Origin: Turritopsis dohrnii
Taxonomy: Eukaryota; Cnidaria; Hydrozoa; Anthoathecata; Oceaniidae
Direction of reading: 5' to 3'
Assembly: GCA_027922465.2 (NCBI GenBank)
Contig: BQMF02000159.1
Location: forward strand, 744,001-808,000
Length of the DNA stretch: 64,000 nucleotides
Shown here: one piece after another, positions 52,868-64,000 of the stretch
How positions within the stretch are numbered: the first letter of the stretch is position 1
Layout: each line of letters begins with the position of its first letter
Translations under genes and position numbers: made by a program
Notes under the pieces: generated by a model
Databases searched by the model: none
What the model saw: the letters and a program-made list of their open reading frames with translations, nothing else
What the model was told of the DNA's origin: nothing

Positions 52868-55518
52868 TTGGATATTAGATTTAGTTGTATACTTTCATGT
52901 AATGACATTATTTATCCCTGTGTAATGATTTTTATATTTTGGGGGATCTTACCCCTTAATGTTCGTAAGCGCAGGGCTGTTGCTGCTTCTAATTTTTCTG
53001 TTCCACTAAAGAAACCTAAAATACAAACTAAACTTCCATTTCTTGTGTCATCTAAAACATTAAGCAATAGTGACTCCAGTCAACCACATTCCTATACTAA
53101 TGAAGATTCTTCATGTGCTCAATCTGATGTTAATGTTAAATTTTTCGCTTGTCCTCCTCATGACAATGTATTGATACCACATGATGTTAATGTTCCATTA
53201 GAAGATCACAATATAACTAGTTGTGCATCTGAGTCAAATGCCACTAATATTACTTCAAAAGCAACTACTTCTGCTTTAAGTCATCCTCCTTATGATATAG
53301 CCAACTATGTTGGCAAAGCGTCGAGAATGACAGATACAGAAATTATGGATGTGATCCATAATGTTTTTGTTCCTGATGATCAATTTGATTTCCCGAAATC
53401 TGTCCATGGGCGGAAATTTCAGAAATCATGGCTTAAAAAGTTTCTCTGGCTATGTTACTCTCCAAGCATTAATGGCGCATTTTGTTTGCCTTGTGTGTTA
53501 TTTGGACACAAATTCTCTAAAGGTTCTAAAGTCAGAAAATTCTTTGTTGAGCCATTCAACCATTGGCCTGATGCTAATGCTGCTTTCACCAGACATTGTG
53601 CTGGTAAAAAGGGTGACTTATACAGTAATATTACCCTACATAGGGAGACATCAAATTTGTATTTGATGTTTACCAAAACTTGTAAAGGAGAATTACCTTC
53701 AGTGGACTTGCTACTCAATAACCAGTTGAAAGAGCAAGTTAATGAAAATAGGAAATTTCTTGTTCCTATTATTGATACTGTGTTATTGATCAGCCGTTTA
53801 GGACAAGGCTATCGTGGTCATCGAGATGATTCACAGTATCATCCAGAAGTAGGGAATTACTCTTCTGGTGGTGTTGGGAATTTCATTGAAATTCTCAACA
53901 ACCGTGTTAGAGGAGGTGACCATGCTTTAGAAAAGCACATGCTTCTTATATTTCTAAGACATCACAGAATGAGTTGATAAAGTGCTGTGGTCAATTAATT
54001 GTAGAAAAAATCATTGCAGAAGTCAAAGAAAGTAAGTATTTTTCAATTCTTTGTGATGAGGCATCAGATTCTGCTAATGAAGAGCAAATGTCGTTGTGTC
54101 TTCGCTTCATTGATAAGAATTGCAATATTAGGGAAGAGTTTGTTAGTTTTCTACTTTGCGAGCTAGGACTAACAGGTTTGGCATTAAGTACTACCATTTT
54201 GGATGCACTTAAAAAGCTTAACCTTGACATCAATAATTGTAGGGGTCAAGAATATGATGGTGCTGGTGCAGTGGCTGGTCCCATTAATGGTGTTTCAGCA
54301 CACATTCTCCGTATCAATCCAAAGGCCTTGTATACTCATTGCCACAGTCATCGACTCAGTTTAAGTGTCGTCAAGTCCTGCTCCATTCCAGTTGTCAGAA
54401 ATGTTATGGAGCAAATAAAGGACCTGACTTATTTTTTCAAGACTTCTCCAACTCGAGAGAAATTTTTCATAGCATCCATTCATAAGTACTTGCCTGAAGA
54501 ACGAAAGCATAAATTGCATGATGTTTGTAGGACACGTTGGATTGAAAGGATAACAGGGTTAAATGATTTTGTAGCCTTATATCCTGCAACTGTTGCTTGC
54601 CTTGAGGAGATGAGTATAAATGAAGATAAGCAATTCAACAGGGACTCCTCAAATAAGGCTACTTCTTATTTGTCTCTCATTACATCTTTTAATTTCATTT
54701 GTGGTCTTGTTATTTCGCAGCATATTCTAGACAAGCTTTTGCCGGTAACAAGATTGTTACAAGCCTCAGACATTGATGTTTCTGAGTCTGTTAACCTCAT
54801 TAATGCACTGAAAGCTGAGTTGCAGAGTACCAGAGACAACATTGATGAACACCATGAGAAGTGGTATAAAAAGGTGCTATCTTTGGCTGCAGAAGTAGGA
54901 GTTGTGGAATGCAGGCCTAGGGTTTCGGGTCGACAGGTTCATCGTGCCAACATTCCTTCTGAAATTCCTTCAGAGTATCATAAAAGAACCATTTCTGTTC
55001 CATTAATGGATTATCTCATTTCAGAGCTAAACAACAGGTTTAATGAAACCCAAATTTATGGGGTATTGGTTGTCATTCCTGCAAAGATGATCTTGTTGAT
55101 TAAGGGAGGTTTGACAAATTGGAAGACCAGATTTCTTAATACTTTTGAGTATTTTAAAGATGATCTTCCTTCGCCATTTTCACTTGAAAATGAGCTACTT
55201 CTTTGGGAAAAATATTGGATTGAATTTCAGGGTTCTCTTCCAGGAAATATTTGTGACACCTTGAGGGCCATTAATTTTCCTGGCTTTGAAAACATTAAAG
55301 TCATTCTTCGCATGCTTGGCACCTTACCAGTAACTACTTGCCAATGTAAAAGATCTTTTTCTGGCATGCGTAGACTGAAACATTACACCCGAAATACCAT
55401 GGTATCAGAAAGATTCAATGGAATTGCCTTAATGCACTTTCATCTTGAAATTATCCCAGATATTTCTGAGGTAATTGAACGTTTCAGCTTAAAGAATAGA
55501 AGACTGTCCTTTACTTAA
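52868..55518 (+). pseudogene. hAT-type transposase (TTF zinc finger, DUF4371, dimerisation), one frame change
   Basis: The first frame (to 53,977) has a Lys-rich N-terminus and a TTF-type zinc finger (WLCYSPSINGAFCLPCVLFG). A frame change near 53,945 leads to the second frame (to 55,518). That frame holds the DUF4371 region with ILCDEASDSANEEQMSLCLR, the second conserved block CRGQEYDGAGAVAGPINGV, HCHSHRLSLSV, and the C-terminal dimerisation block LGTLPVTTCQCKRSFSGMRR. These are the blocks of P52rIPK/ZMYM-like hAT transposases. Only one lesion is visible over about 880 codons, so it died recently or the frame change is a sequence error. The first ATG is uncertain. Confidence 0.82.
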
Positions 55519-56454
55519 GATCTTATTGATTTCATTTTTAATGGTACTTACCTTAACAAACTAATAATGGTCACCTCCTCCACTCCTTCAATGATTCATT
55601 CAATTTGGTATTACTTTATCATGTGGTTGCTGGAGTCACTTAGCATTACTCATCTCTTGCCTAAAATAACGTCTTTCACTTAATGATAATAATTTCTCTT
55701 TTCTAAGCAAACCTATTAACTTCTATTAATTTCAGATTCTTGTAAAATAATTCCTTTCAAATCTTCATTTTAAACTCTTTTAATTCCATTTCTAATAAAC
55801 CTGTAACTTAAAGCAACTATATTCTCATTTCATGATAATTATATAAACTCTTTCTTAAATTATATTAACTTTAACTTATACTAATACTTATCATCAATGT
55901 GTGTAATACTTTTATTTTAGAGAGTGATAAATTTAATTTGATATTGCGTAAAAGCACGCAGAGGCGAGAGACACTTTTTTCTGTGTCTTTCCACGATTAG
56001 TAAGATAGTATTGCGTGACATCTCGTTAATATGCTTTTAAGTTTTTGTGGCGTTCAAGCCAGGGAACTATACACTTTTTTGATCAGTTTTTCGAGCTCTA
56101 TAAGATAGATTGTCTTAATCATTCCAAGAATTTATTTTTCATCATTTTTCCAAGGGGAACACAAGGGTAAGGAAGTCGGGAGAATCTTAGAAACGGTAAA
56201 AAATTTTTGCTCGCACAAGAAACACTCTACCACAAGGCTACCAGTTCATTTTATTTATGTGCAGATTATTTATGCAGTATAGCCTTTTCTGTTCAAGGAA
56301 GTACTGCTGTTGCCCCATTTGGGTCATGGAATTTGTGGTTGTACTGACTGCAATTGCTCAACTAGACAAACCAGCTTAGACTTTCCTACATTCTTGAAGA
56401 TATTGCTAAGAAGAGGTGAATGCGTTTTCGTAAGTATATTCTTGTGTATGTGGA
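55519..56454. other. No gene seen downstream of the transposase
   Basis: This is AT-rich noncoding sequence, probably the 3' part of the same element. Confidence 0.5.
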
Positions 56455-56608
56455 GGGTCACTGGCGCGGCATTCACTTGCCCGTAAACCCGCTAACGTGT
56501 TTGTGTCGTGTAGGGTCAATGGCGCGGCATTCACTTGCTCGTAAACCCGCTAACGTGTTTGTGTCATGTAGGGTCAATGGCGAGGCATTCACTTGCTCGT
56601 AAACCCGA
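56455..56608. repeat. 58-bp tandem repeat
   Basis: GGGTCAATGGCGCGGCATTC (with single-base variants) starts at 56,455, 56,513 and 56,571. It is GC-richer than its surroundings. Confidence 0.9.
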
Positions 56609-56638
56609 ATTGTCTGTCCATGTCCGGCGATACATCCG

Positions 56639-57851
56639 CAGACCTCCCAGAGTGTCCTAAAATCCTAAAATGTCCTAAAATTATAAATTTTAGTAATTTT
56701 GTCCTAAATTGTCCTAACTTTTGGTATATTGTCCTAAATGTCATAAAATTTAGGATAAAGTTCAAATGAAAAAAAAACAATTCCTGTTTTTGAGTGTAGT
56801 TATTGAGATATTGAGATTGAAAATACATTATATATTTTGAGTATATTTTGTTTCAGCTTTCATTGAATTGTCTACTATCATTCTGATTTTTGACTGAATA
56901 CAACCTTGTAAAGGAGATATTTTTTCAGCGGAATACGGAAAATGCCAAAAGGTCTTCTCAGTTAATAGAAGTGGTATATCACAAATCAGGAGTCTTACAA
57001 GTAGCAAGCTGCATTGTACCAGTGAGAAGGAGGGAAAAAGAAAGTACCACTTAAGACAGGACAGTGACAATGCATTAAAATTAAAATGTCCATAAATAAC
57101 GTTAACTAGAGTTGAATTAACCAGGAAAACAGAGATTGTTCCGACTTTAAAATGTGTTGAGTCTAACTTTTTATTCTCTTCAACTAATGAAGATGTTTCC
57201 GGATTCAGAAATTGCGAATTTGTAAAACAGAATACACTATTCTGTTTGGAATGTATCTATCCTTATTTGAAAGATCTTTTACTAGAAGATATGAGAAATT
57301 TAGTTTTGAAATCTGTTTCGGAAAAAAGAACTTGAATAGATCTCGTTTCAAGTGTAAATAGTTTTTGAGAGTTTTTGTTTTCATTTAGCTTTTGAGTTAA
57401 CTATATTACTCCAGTATTTTTAACAGTTGAAGTTAATGAGTTTCTTTTGTATCACTTTTGATTATACCATTGAGTTATCTAGTAGACTTTACATTGAACA
57501 AAACAAGACTACATGGATTGATAATGAACAGGAAGCTAAAGAACTAGCTTTGTTGTTTATGCTTATTTACACTCATTAAAAGTCGAAGCCAAGGGAAACT
57601 TTATGTTGTTCTTCGTTATTATATATATCTAATCTTTTGATTTTCTTTTGATGGTTTAATTTAATGATATGCTTAAATAAAGATATGTTTACTGTAACAG
57701 GTCCATAATTTGGGAATTGTCCTAAAGTTGTCCTAACGTTTTAGTCTTTGTCCTAAATTTTCTTAAATTTTGCCCTAAAATGTCCAAAAATACTATCTAA
57801 AATTGTCCTAAATTCATAAAAAAATTACTTGATTTTGCTCTGGGAGGTCTG
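56639..57851. mobile_element. 1,213-bp element with CAGACCTCCCAGAG ends
   Basis: Exact 14-bp inverted ends CAGACCTCCCAGAG are flanked by the 6-bp duplication CATCCG (56,633-56,638 and 57,852-57,857). The subterminal regions repeat TGTCCTAAAAT/TTGTCCTAAATT at both ends. No transposase frame is seen. The 6-bp duplication and CAG start do not settle the superfamily. Confidence 0.82.
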
Positions 57852-57857
57852 CATCCG

Positions 57858-58890
57858 CCTAGACATGCTGATGAGCCTTGATATCAGGCGAAACAGACGT
57901 GTGATGGTGATGTATTGATATGATATCGTACATTTGAAACTTCCGGCAATGTCCCTTAACAATGTTTAACCATTATGTAATTTAAGTTGCGAAGGAAAAA
58001 ATGGAAACCATGGCCCCCGTTTCAACATTATTTATCCAATAATTAATCGTCTGACAAGCAAAGAATACAGAAACTGAAGATCTGAATAGCATTTTAAAAA
58101 TAAAGCATAAAGCTAGCACAGAACCTCGAAAAGTCAAATTCACAGCACCCCCCAACACCCCCAGCTGTTTGGGCAAACTTGATTACGTCGCTTCGATCCG
58201 CAATCAATTTTGGTCGCTTTGCGACATACTTGTTTTAAATCCTGTATCCGCCCTCCGAATTGAAAATTTGCACATTTCTCGATAACTTCCCCATTAAAAC
58301 TCACCTGTAAATTTCATCTCGCATTTCCTTCTGTTTTTTACACCAATGAATTCAAGAAAAATATGGTAGTTTCAATTTTGCATGTGTACGAAAAAGATGA
58401 TGGATGGATGGGATTTGTTGTTGTTCTTTACTTGCTTCATGCAAAATAACAGAAAAAGATCTTGTTTAAATTACAATATTGTATTGAAAGAACATGGTTC
58501 TGTGAGGAGGAAGGTAAAAGTGTGAAGTCTGTCGTGCGTTCAAAAAGAATGATGTGTGTTCAACAACGAGTTTTTCTACAGACCTTGTGTATGAAAGTAT
58601 GGCGATCTCTGGTTGGATCCTTAGTTATTTATAACTAACTGCTTTACATAATGTCACACTTTTTTTCATTTTACTTTCTACTTGCTGAAGAACGATACAT
58701 TTATATACATTTTACCCGAGTTTTGTGGTTAATAAAAGGCTCAGAACTTCATGTAACTTGATGTTATCCATTTCAACCCACTATTTTTAGTAAGTTCAAT
58801 AGTAAAGTACATACTGTCTATGTTCCTAATTATTACGGACAGCCTTCCTTATTACGGACAAGGATCAAAACATCATTCCAACCGTCTGTA
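57858..58890. other. No gene seen
   Basis: This is noncoding sequence between two small elements. The possible right end of the hAT element lies at 58,210-58,253. Confidence 0.5.
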
Positions 58891-59335
58891 GGGGTCAGTC
58901 ACAAATCGATTTTAGGTTCAAATAACGTCATCATATGACATTACGAATAGTACCCTACCCACCCAACACTCATACATAACGACATAATTCAGAAATGGCC
59001 AAAAATGAATGTAATTGAGTATTTCTGTAAAAACGCTAGTTTAGTTATTAAAAAAACATCATACATTCACCATTCCGTCATTCCTTGCCGGCTGCCCCCC
59101 AACAACAACAACATTCACTCGTAGCCAAGCCGGACAATATCAATGGAAAATAACCCGAATTACCACAATCGGGAAATCTTACAAGAAAATGAACTAAAGA
59201 ATCTTTGTTTAAATCATTCAAATCACTTTCAAAATCGATGTTTCTATTTATAAGTTTCTTAACTTGAATTAACCCACACACCCATTAACGTCATTATGAC
59301 GTTAGTAAACCTAAAATCGATTTGTGACTAACCCC
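58891..59335. mobile_element. 445-bp TA-flanked MITE
   Basis: GGGGTCAGTCACAAATCGAT starts the left end and the complement, with one mismatch, ends the right; the inverted ends extend about 27 bp. TA flanks it at 58,889-58,890 and 59,336-59,337. Tc1/mariner mobilisation is inferred from the TA. Confidence 0.78.
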
Positions 59336-59344
59336 TAAATTAAA

Positions 59345-60012
59345 GAATTCTATGTATCTTGGTTCAAATTATCCATTTTGCCCCATTTTTGTGTTCCTTC
59401 ATCTGCAGAAGTCCATTGAACCTGAAAAAGATGTTGTATTTTGGTTGAAGTTATCCATTTTGCCCCATTTTTGTGTTCCTTAATCCGCAGAAGTCCATTG
59501 AACTTGAAAAAGATGTTTAGGATCCTATGTATCTTGGCTGAAGTTATCCATTTTGCCCCATTTTTGTGTTCCTTAATTCGCAGAAGTTCATTCAACCTGA
59601 TAAGGATGTTTAGAATTCTATGTATTTTGGTTGAAGTTATCCATTTTGCCCCATTTTTGTGTTCCTTAATCCGCAGAAGTCCATTGAACTTGAAAAAGAT
59701 GTTTAGGATCCTATGTATCTTGGCTGAAGTTATCCATTTTGCCCCATTTTTGTGTTCCTTAATTCGCAGAAGCCCATTTAACCTGATGAAGATGTTTAGA
59801 ATTCTATGTATTTTGGTTGAAGTTATCCATTTTGCCCCATCTTTGTATTCCTTAATCCGCAGAAGCCCATTGAACCTGATAAAGATGTTTAGAATTCTAT
59901 GTATTTTGGTTGAAGTTATCCATTTTGCCCCATTTTTGTGTATCTTAATCCTCAGAAGCCCATTTAACCTGATGAAGATGTTTAGAATTCTATGTATTTT
60001 GGTTGAAGTTTT
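59345..60012. repeat. 93-bp tandem array, about seven copies
   Basis: CCATTTTGCCCCA occurs at 59,373, 59,455, 59,548, 59,641, 59,734, 59,827 and 59,920; the unit is 93 bp except for one 82-bp step. As 93 is 31 codons, a plus-strand frame of 192 residues with 31-residue repeats (EVIHFAPFLCSLIRRSP) stays open. No start context or promoter supports expression. Confidence 0.9.
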
Positions 60013-60251
60013 CTCTTAACCCTTATGGAGCTTACAAAGGCCCTAACAATAAAAACCTTTGTCACGAAGAAGTTTGTACTGTCGAATGCATTTGTATTTA
60101 TTATTTTCTCTAGGGTAGATAAATGATGAAAATACAAGAAGCAAAATGTAGAACAAATATTACAAATACAAAGCATTATTAATTGGAACATAAACATCCG
60201 TAATCAAATTTGGTAGTTCTGACCCTTACTTTAACAATGTCTAAAAATGAT

Positions 60252-60815
60252 TCACATTGACTTGGAGGGCAGAGATATAACGATATTAACATTGTCACTT
60301 TCAAATTGGCTAAATTTCAACAATTTAGTGATGTAGACGCATCTTCCCAATATAAGTTTCAAAGGTGGGAATTCTGTGATACCATAGTCTTCGTAGATTG
60401 TATTCCAAGTTAACATTGGTGAATTCTGTCCGTAAAAATTCTTTTTAGGGTGTGCTCGAAACCATTTCACTCTCGCAACGATCATTACTGAAGAGGAACC
60501 AGCAGAAAACAGTTTTAATTCATACATGTTCGTAATTATTGCTGGTCGTATAATTGCAGATGACAGGTCGACGTCTTTGCCAATCCACCTTGCTTTTACG
60601 CAGGTACCGTGTCTGAAACCCTGTTTGTATTCATTAGAAGACAATGTTTCGTTGCCAAGACAGATCTTTTTAATTTCTGTAACACTTCGAGACATCCGAA
60701 ATTGAAGTGGTTTATACAGTTTCTCTAATAAAACCTCCAAATGGCCAAAATCTATATCAGACAATGCTGCAAAGCCTTTTGAAACTTTCAAAACATTCTG
60801 AAAACTCAAAAACAT
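60252..60815 (-). CDS. Unknown protein C-terminal exon, transposon-associated type
   Basis: This open frame of 187 codons has VMIVARVKWFRAHPKKNFYG in its second half, followed by a Trp/Tyr-rich stretch and SLPSKSM at the end. The outline recalls C-terminal regions of uncharacterised cnidarian and fish proteins where an HxWF/VxWF block precedes a fixed-spacing Tyr/Pro segment. I cannot name a function. It lacks convincing upstream exons in the window, so the N-terminus is unknown. It is divergent from the kinase gene next to it. Confidence 0.4.
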   Translation of the reverse strand: MFLSFQNVLKVSKGFAALSDIDFGHLEVLLEKLYKPLQFRMSRSVTEIKKICLGNETLSSNEYKQGFRHGTCVKARWIGKDVDLSSAIIRPAIITNMYELKLFSAGSSSVMIVARVKWFRAHPKKNFYGQNSPMLTWNTIYEDYGITEFPPLKLILGRCVYITKLLKFSQFESDNVNIVISLPSKSM

Positions 60816-60906
60816 TTCAGAGATGGGAAGTCTTTAAGTCAGTACAAATTCCTTACGTCCTGGTAGTGAAATCATCAATATGTAGATTAAGTAACTTCCA
60901 TTTCAG

Positions 60907-62727
60907 ATGATTTGATTGATTCAAACTCTTTTAGCCCTATTTGTACACCTCCGCCACCGAAAAAGAGAAGTGTGAACAACTCTCCTGCCAATACTGGGTA
61001 GGCCTACTTAATACTAATAGTGTATATATTTACAAATTGGCAATTTGTAATAGGCAATCTAAGTTAACACTAATAATTATATACATCAAACTCATCAAAC
61101 CTTGCTTGGAATCAATTTAAGCATTTAATAGGCAAATAGATCTGATTGTTTTTTTTTTCGACTTATTTCAGAATTTTTACATCGAACAATCATCCAGAAG
61201 CATTGAATATGCCACAAGAGAATCAGATACTGAGGTATGTTGTCTGATACTTTGTTAGTTTTTAAAATCAAGTTACAAAAGAATATTTTCTATCAGCAAT
61301 ATATTTGTTTCACGTGTTAGTTAGACCAAGATAAGTTGGCTTTCTGTTTAGTTAAAATTTTCATTGGTGTTTTCTCCCTGCAATGATCTCACTTGTGAAA
61401 ATGGCATCCAAATTTTGATTTTTTGATTGACATGGGATTTATAGTGACAAGGGTGTTATGGATTCAGAATTTATTTGTTGAACCAGTATTGTTCATAATA
61501 ACTTAGGCCTTTTTGAAAAATTCTGCATGTAATAAAGTGTTCAAAGACAAAAAACAGAACATCAGCTAGTCATTGTCTCTAGGTCTTGATAAATTGCAAC
61601 TCCAGATTTTTTTTTTTTTTTAAAGAAAGCATGAAATGGTTGGTTGGTTTTATAGGTTATCCCATATAAGATCAAAGGCTGGGAAGCACAAAAAACGTCA
61701 AAACATGAAGCTTAAAGAAAACAGCAAGAAAGTTAGCAAAAAAGGAAGAAAATGAAAATCTAAAAATTAAACACCTGCAGGTTGAACTTGACAATGAAAA
61801 ACGAAAATCAACTTTGCTACAAACCAAACTTTTAGCTAATAAATCAAGTCAAAGAGTAGGGAAAATGTCAGCTACCTCCAAATTATTCACTTGTAACACA
61901 GGATATTTGATTGGAAAAGCAACTGGGAAATGTAAAACTGAACTGTCAATGTTCTTGCCTTCTTTTCCTTGCAACATACAGTCGTCTTCTGTGAAAATGA
62001 TAGACACTAAGCTAGGTGAAGGCACATTTGGTACTGTTAAACTTGGAAAAATACCTCACATTACAAATGATCTACTTGCTATCAAGTTTGTTTCTATGGA
62101 ACTTAGTAAGCCAGTGGACATTTTGGCTGAAGTTAAGGTTTCTCATGCACTCAGTGGACACCCAAATTTCCCTTATTGTTATGGATTCATAAAACCCAAC
62201 CAAATAGCCTACCAATTGATCGGGGGGAAAATGGTTTTGAAAGTGCAGTTGTTCGAACAGTCCAAAGAGAAATGGGGAAGCAACATATATCTCCTCAAGT
62301 ATGGAAATTCATTTGTCATCAGATCTGTCAAGCAATTAATTATATGCACAGTTTATCAATCCTCCATAATGATATTAAAGCAAACAATGTGCTGTTGACA
62401 TGCCAAAATATCCCCAAAGTTATAGATTTTGGAAAAGCTACGATCATAAAAATGCCTGTAGTCTACAATTTGTCTGAAGAATCAAAGAAGATCTACAATA
62501 AACGACATAGATATCTTGCCCATGAATTGAGGAATGTGCCGGGGTCGAAGCAATCTTTTGCAACTAACACTTATTCTCTTGGTTACCTGTTAAAATACAT
62601 CGGTCACTATGAAAAGATTGAGATGTTGTTTGAGTTAGGAAGAAAAATGAAAGCTATTGAAACTGCGAAAAGATACACTTTAAAAACTGCTATTGAATTC
62701 TTGGAAAAAGAACTTGAAAAAAATTAA
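60907..62727 (+). pseudogene. Spliced protein kinase gene, two homopolymer frame changes
   Basis: Exons: 60,907-60,997 (PPPPKKRSVNN, a nuclear-signal-like stretch), 61,172-61,234 and 61,656-62,727, with GT-AG introns and matching phases. A basic coiled coil comes first, then a kinase domain: Gly loop KLGEGTFGTVKLGK, Lys in LLAIKF, catalytic loop LHNDIKANNVLL (HND instead of HRD), DFG in VIDFGKAT and an ALE-like HELRNV. Frame changes fall at an A6 run near 61,740 and a G6 run near 62,222. The start exon is not found. Similar kinases with LHND loops occur in many copies in cnidarian and mollusc genomes, as I recall. It is either decayed or carries sequence errors. Confidence 0.7.
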
Positions 62728-63355
62728 CAGCCACTTGGTTTTGTTTAATTATTTAATCAATTGTTTAGTTTTTATCGTAATAGTTCACGTTTCTGCTACA
62801 TGTTAACATTGGTCATGGAACACCGTTGATTCATTTTTGCATTACTGCTTAATTCTTTTTTAAGCAACATAGTACGCCCAGTCGAACCTTGTAATTTCCC
62901 TTTCACTCTCACAAGTATTCAATGCTCGTTCTTTTTTTCTTTCCTAAAAATAATTTTGGATTACTCCACAAAGTTTGGCTTTGCTCTGTATCTACTACTA
63001 AGGCCTTTTATGTATTCGATATTTTCTTAGGCTAATTTAAATTATAAATGGTGATGTTGAATAAAGGCCATTTATTGGTTTACTTATGTATTTCGTTTCG
63101 TACCTTCTTGAAATTTCTGCTAAAGCCCTTACGGACTGATCAAAAGCAATTTCCTAATGAACGAGAAAAGTTCAATCACAAGCTCACAAATGGGACAATT
63201 AGAATGAAATGGTAACAAGTAGTAGAGACAAAGAATATCCTCTCGGTTCTAATTCATTTTATTTTCGCTGACTTAAAGGATAAAAAAGATAAAGCGTCGT
63301 GTCTTTTTGTTTATTGTTTGTATTTTTGACTGTATTTTTTAGAGCAATAGTCAAC
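62728..63355. other. No gene seen
   Basis: This is AT-rich spacer between the kinase gene and the next plus-strand gene. Confidence 0.5.
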
Positions 63356-63882
63356 ATGAGTGACCAGTTTAATAAGAAGTTAGACGCACTGCAGCGTACT
63401 TTAGAGAAGCAGCAGGCCATGATAGATGGGTTGGCAGCAGCATTAGATGACGTTAGATCTGCCAATAACAACAACACATCCAGACAAGAAACTTTGCCTG
63501 TTGAACTTTCTGTATGTAATGCCGCAATTTATTCCCAATTTGTTTTTTAGTTGCTTTTTAAAATCTGTACTCCGGAATTTAAATTCATACATAGCAAATG
63601 ATTCACGACGCTTATAAAGCCATTGATGAGGATAGCCAGTGGAAATTAGATGGAGAAAGGTTGGTGGTAATATCTTACATTTTTACTGAATTTCCATCAA
63701 AATCTTTTATTGGAAAAAATGTGCCAATGTTACAATATTGTGTACCATAAAAATACAAAATTATGTCTTCTTGTGTCTTAGATTTAATTCGACCCATAAC
63801 ATTTCGGCTACTGGCCACATCATTATGATGATAAAAGACAAGTTTCCTGACTCGTCATCCTTCCCTTTACAAACAATCAGAA
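63356..63882 (+). CDS. First three exons of a coiled-coil-start gene, runs off the window
   Basis: ATG at 63,356 starts exon 1 (to 63,511), a heptad-type helix MSDQFNKKLDALQRTLEKQQ, then an Asn/Thr linker and LPVELS. Exon 2 is 63,595-63,659 (MIHDAYKAIDEDSQWKLDGE) and exon 3 is 63,782-63,882 (ISATGHIIMMIKDKFPDSSS). All introns have GT-AG ends and the three phases join without a stop, which is good evidence for a real spliced gene. The 3' part lies beyond 64,000. I do not recognise the domain; a DNA-transposon or host origin cannot be decided. Confidence 0.55.
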
Positions 63883-64000
63883 GTATAGCACTTTGATCAT
63901 TTTGCTTTCGAAAACATTGTATTCCATTATCTTTCTTGATATCGGAATGTTTTTATGATTGTTCTTGGACTGATAATTCATGTTCCATTATGAAGACCAT

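Larger units (their letters stand above)
49082..58253. mobile_element. Possible hAT element (GGGCGGAYRCAGG ends)
   Basis: AGGGGCGGACGCAGGGTATG at 49,082 and the complement of 58,210-58,253 (AGGGCGGATACAGGAT, followed by TATGTC) look like inverted ends. They enclose the hAT transposase gene. GGGGCGGATCCAGG-type ends are, as I recall, common for hAT elements. No 8-bp duplication is found and much of the interior is other material, so this is a proposal. Confidence 0.33.

Noticed and set aside
59345..60012. CRISPR-like array or secreted repeat protein
   Set aside because: Units are contiguous without unique spacers, and no start context or signal peptide is seen. It is kept as a repeat.

Overview
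The window reads as animal nuclear DNA crowded with nested mobile elements, and no free-living host gene can be named with certainty. It is AT-rich, has spliced genes with GT-AG introns on both strands, carries non-LTR, tRNA-SINE and DNA-transposon families, and holds two integrated Polinton/Maverick-like (adintovirus-like) elements whose protein families I associate with cnidarians. The cnidarian assignment is inference from family resemblance only.

Region 1 (1-9,050) is the right part of a Polinton-like element: a retrovirus-type DD35E integrase (cut by the window start), a possible OB-fold protein, a hydrophobic-hairpin protein, a coiled-coil protein with an amphipathic tail, four small membrane proteins in a row, a packaging ATPase, a double-jelly-roll-type major capsid protein, a minor capsid protein and a conserved protein of unknown role. 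The ATPase and both capsid genes carry stops or frame changes, so this is an inactive integrated copy.

Region 2 (about 9,250-21,013, continued at 47,643-48,384) is a second, more decayed relative. It repeats many of the same genes: coiled-coil protein, unknown conserved protein, minor capsid protein, hydrophobic-hairpin protein, integrase remnant and the same four-gene membrane cassette in the same order. It adds a Bro-N-like fragment, a SAP/Rho-N-like protein, an ankyrin protein and a protein-primed family B DNA polymerase. A 5'-truncated non-LTR retroposon sits inside the cassette.

Region 3 (21,016-47,640) is a 26.6-kb block inserted inside the polymerase gene, with 11-bp inverted ends, a 2-bp AT duplication and many ACGTY/AACGTT motifs near both ends. 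Nested in it are a 19-kb block bounded by TA microsatellites and dotted with a GGTCGAC(C/T)TAAG motif (22,748-41,903), several MITEs, a tRNA-SINE, LINE remnants and tandem arrays. It also holds a 3.9-kb TA-flanked element (42,930-46,856) that carries a spliced gene resembling the SAMD3-like family.

Region 4 (48,385-64,000) holds an OTU-like protease gene with one intron, a truncated Mutator-like transposase relative, a nearly intact hAT-type transposase, several MITEs and 58-bp and 93-bp tandem arrays. A protein of unknown function, a spliced protein kinase with two homopolymer frame changes and the first three exons of a gene leaving the right edge follow. The window is best read as a stratigraphy: virus-like elements integrated first, transposons then landed in them, and smaller elements landed in those.
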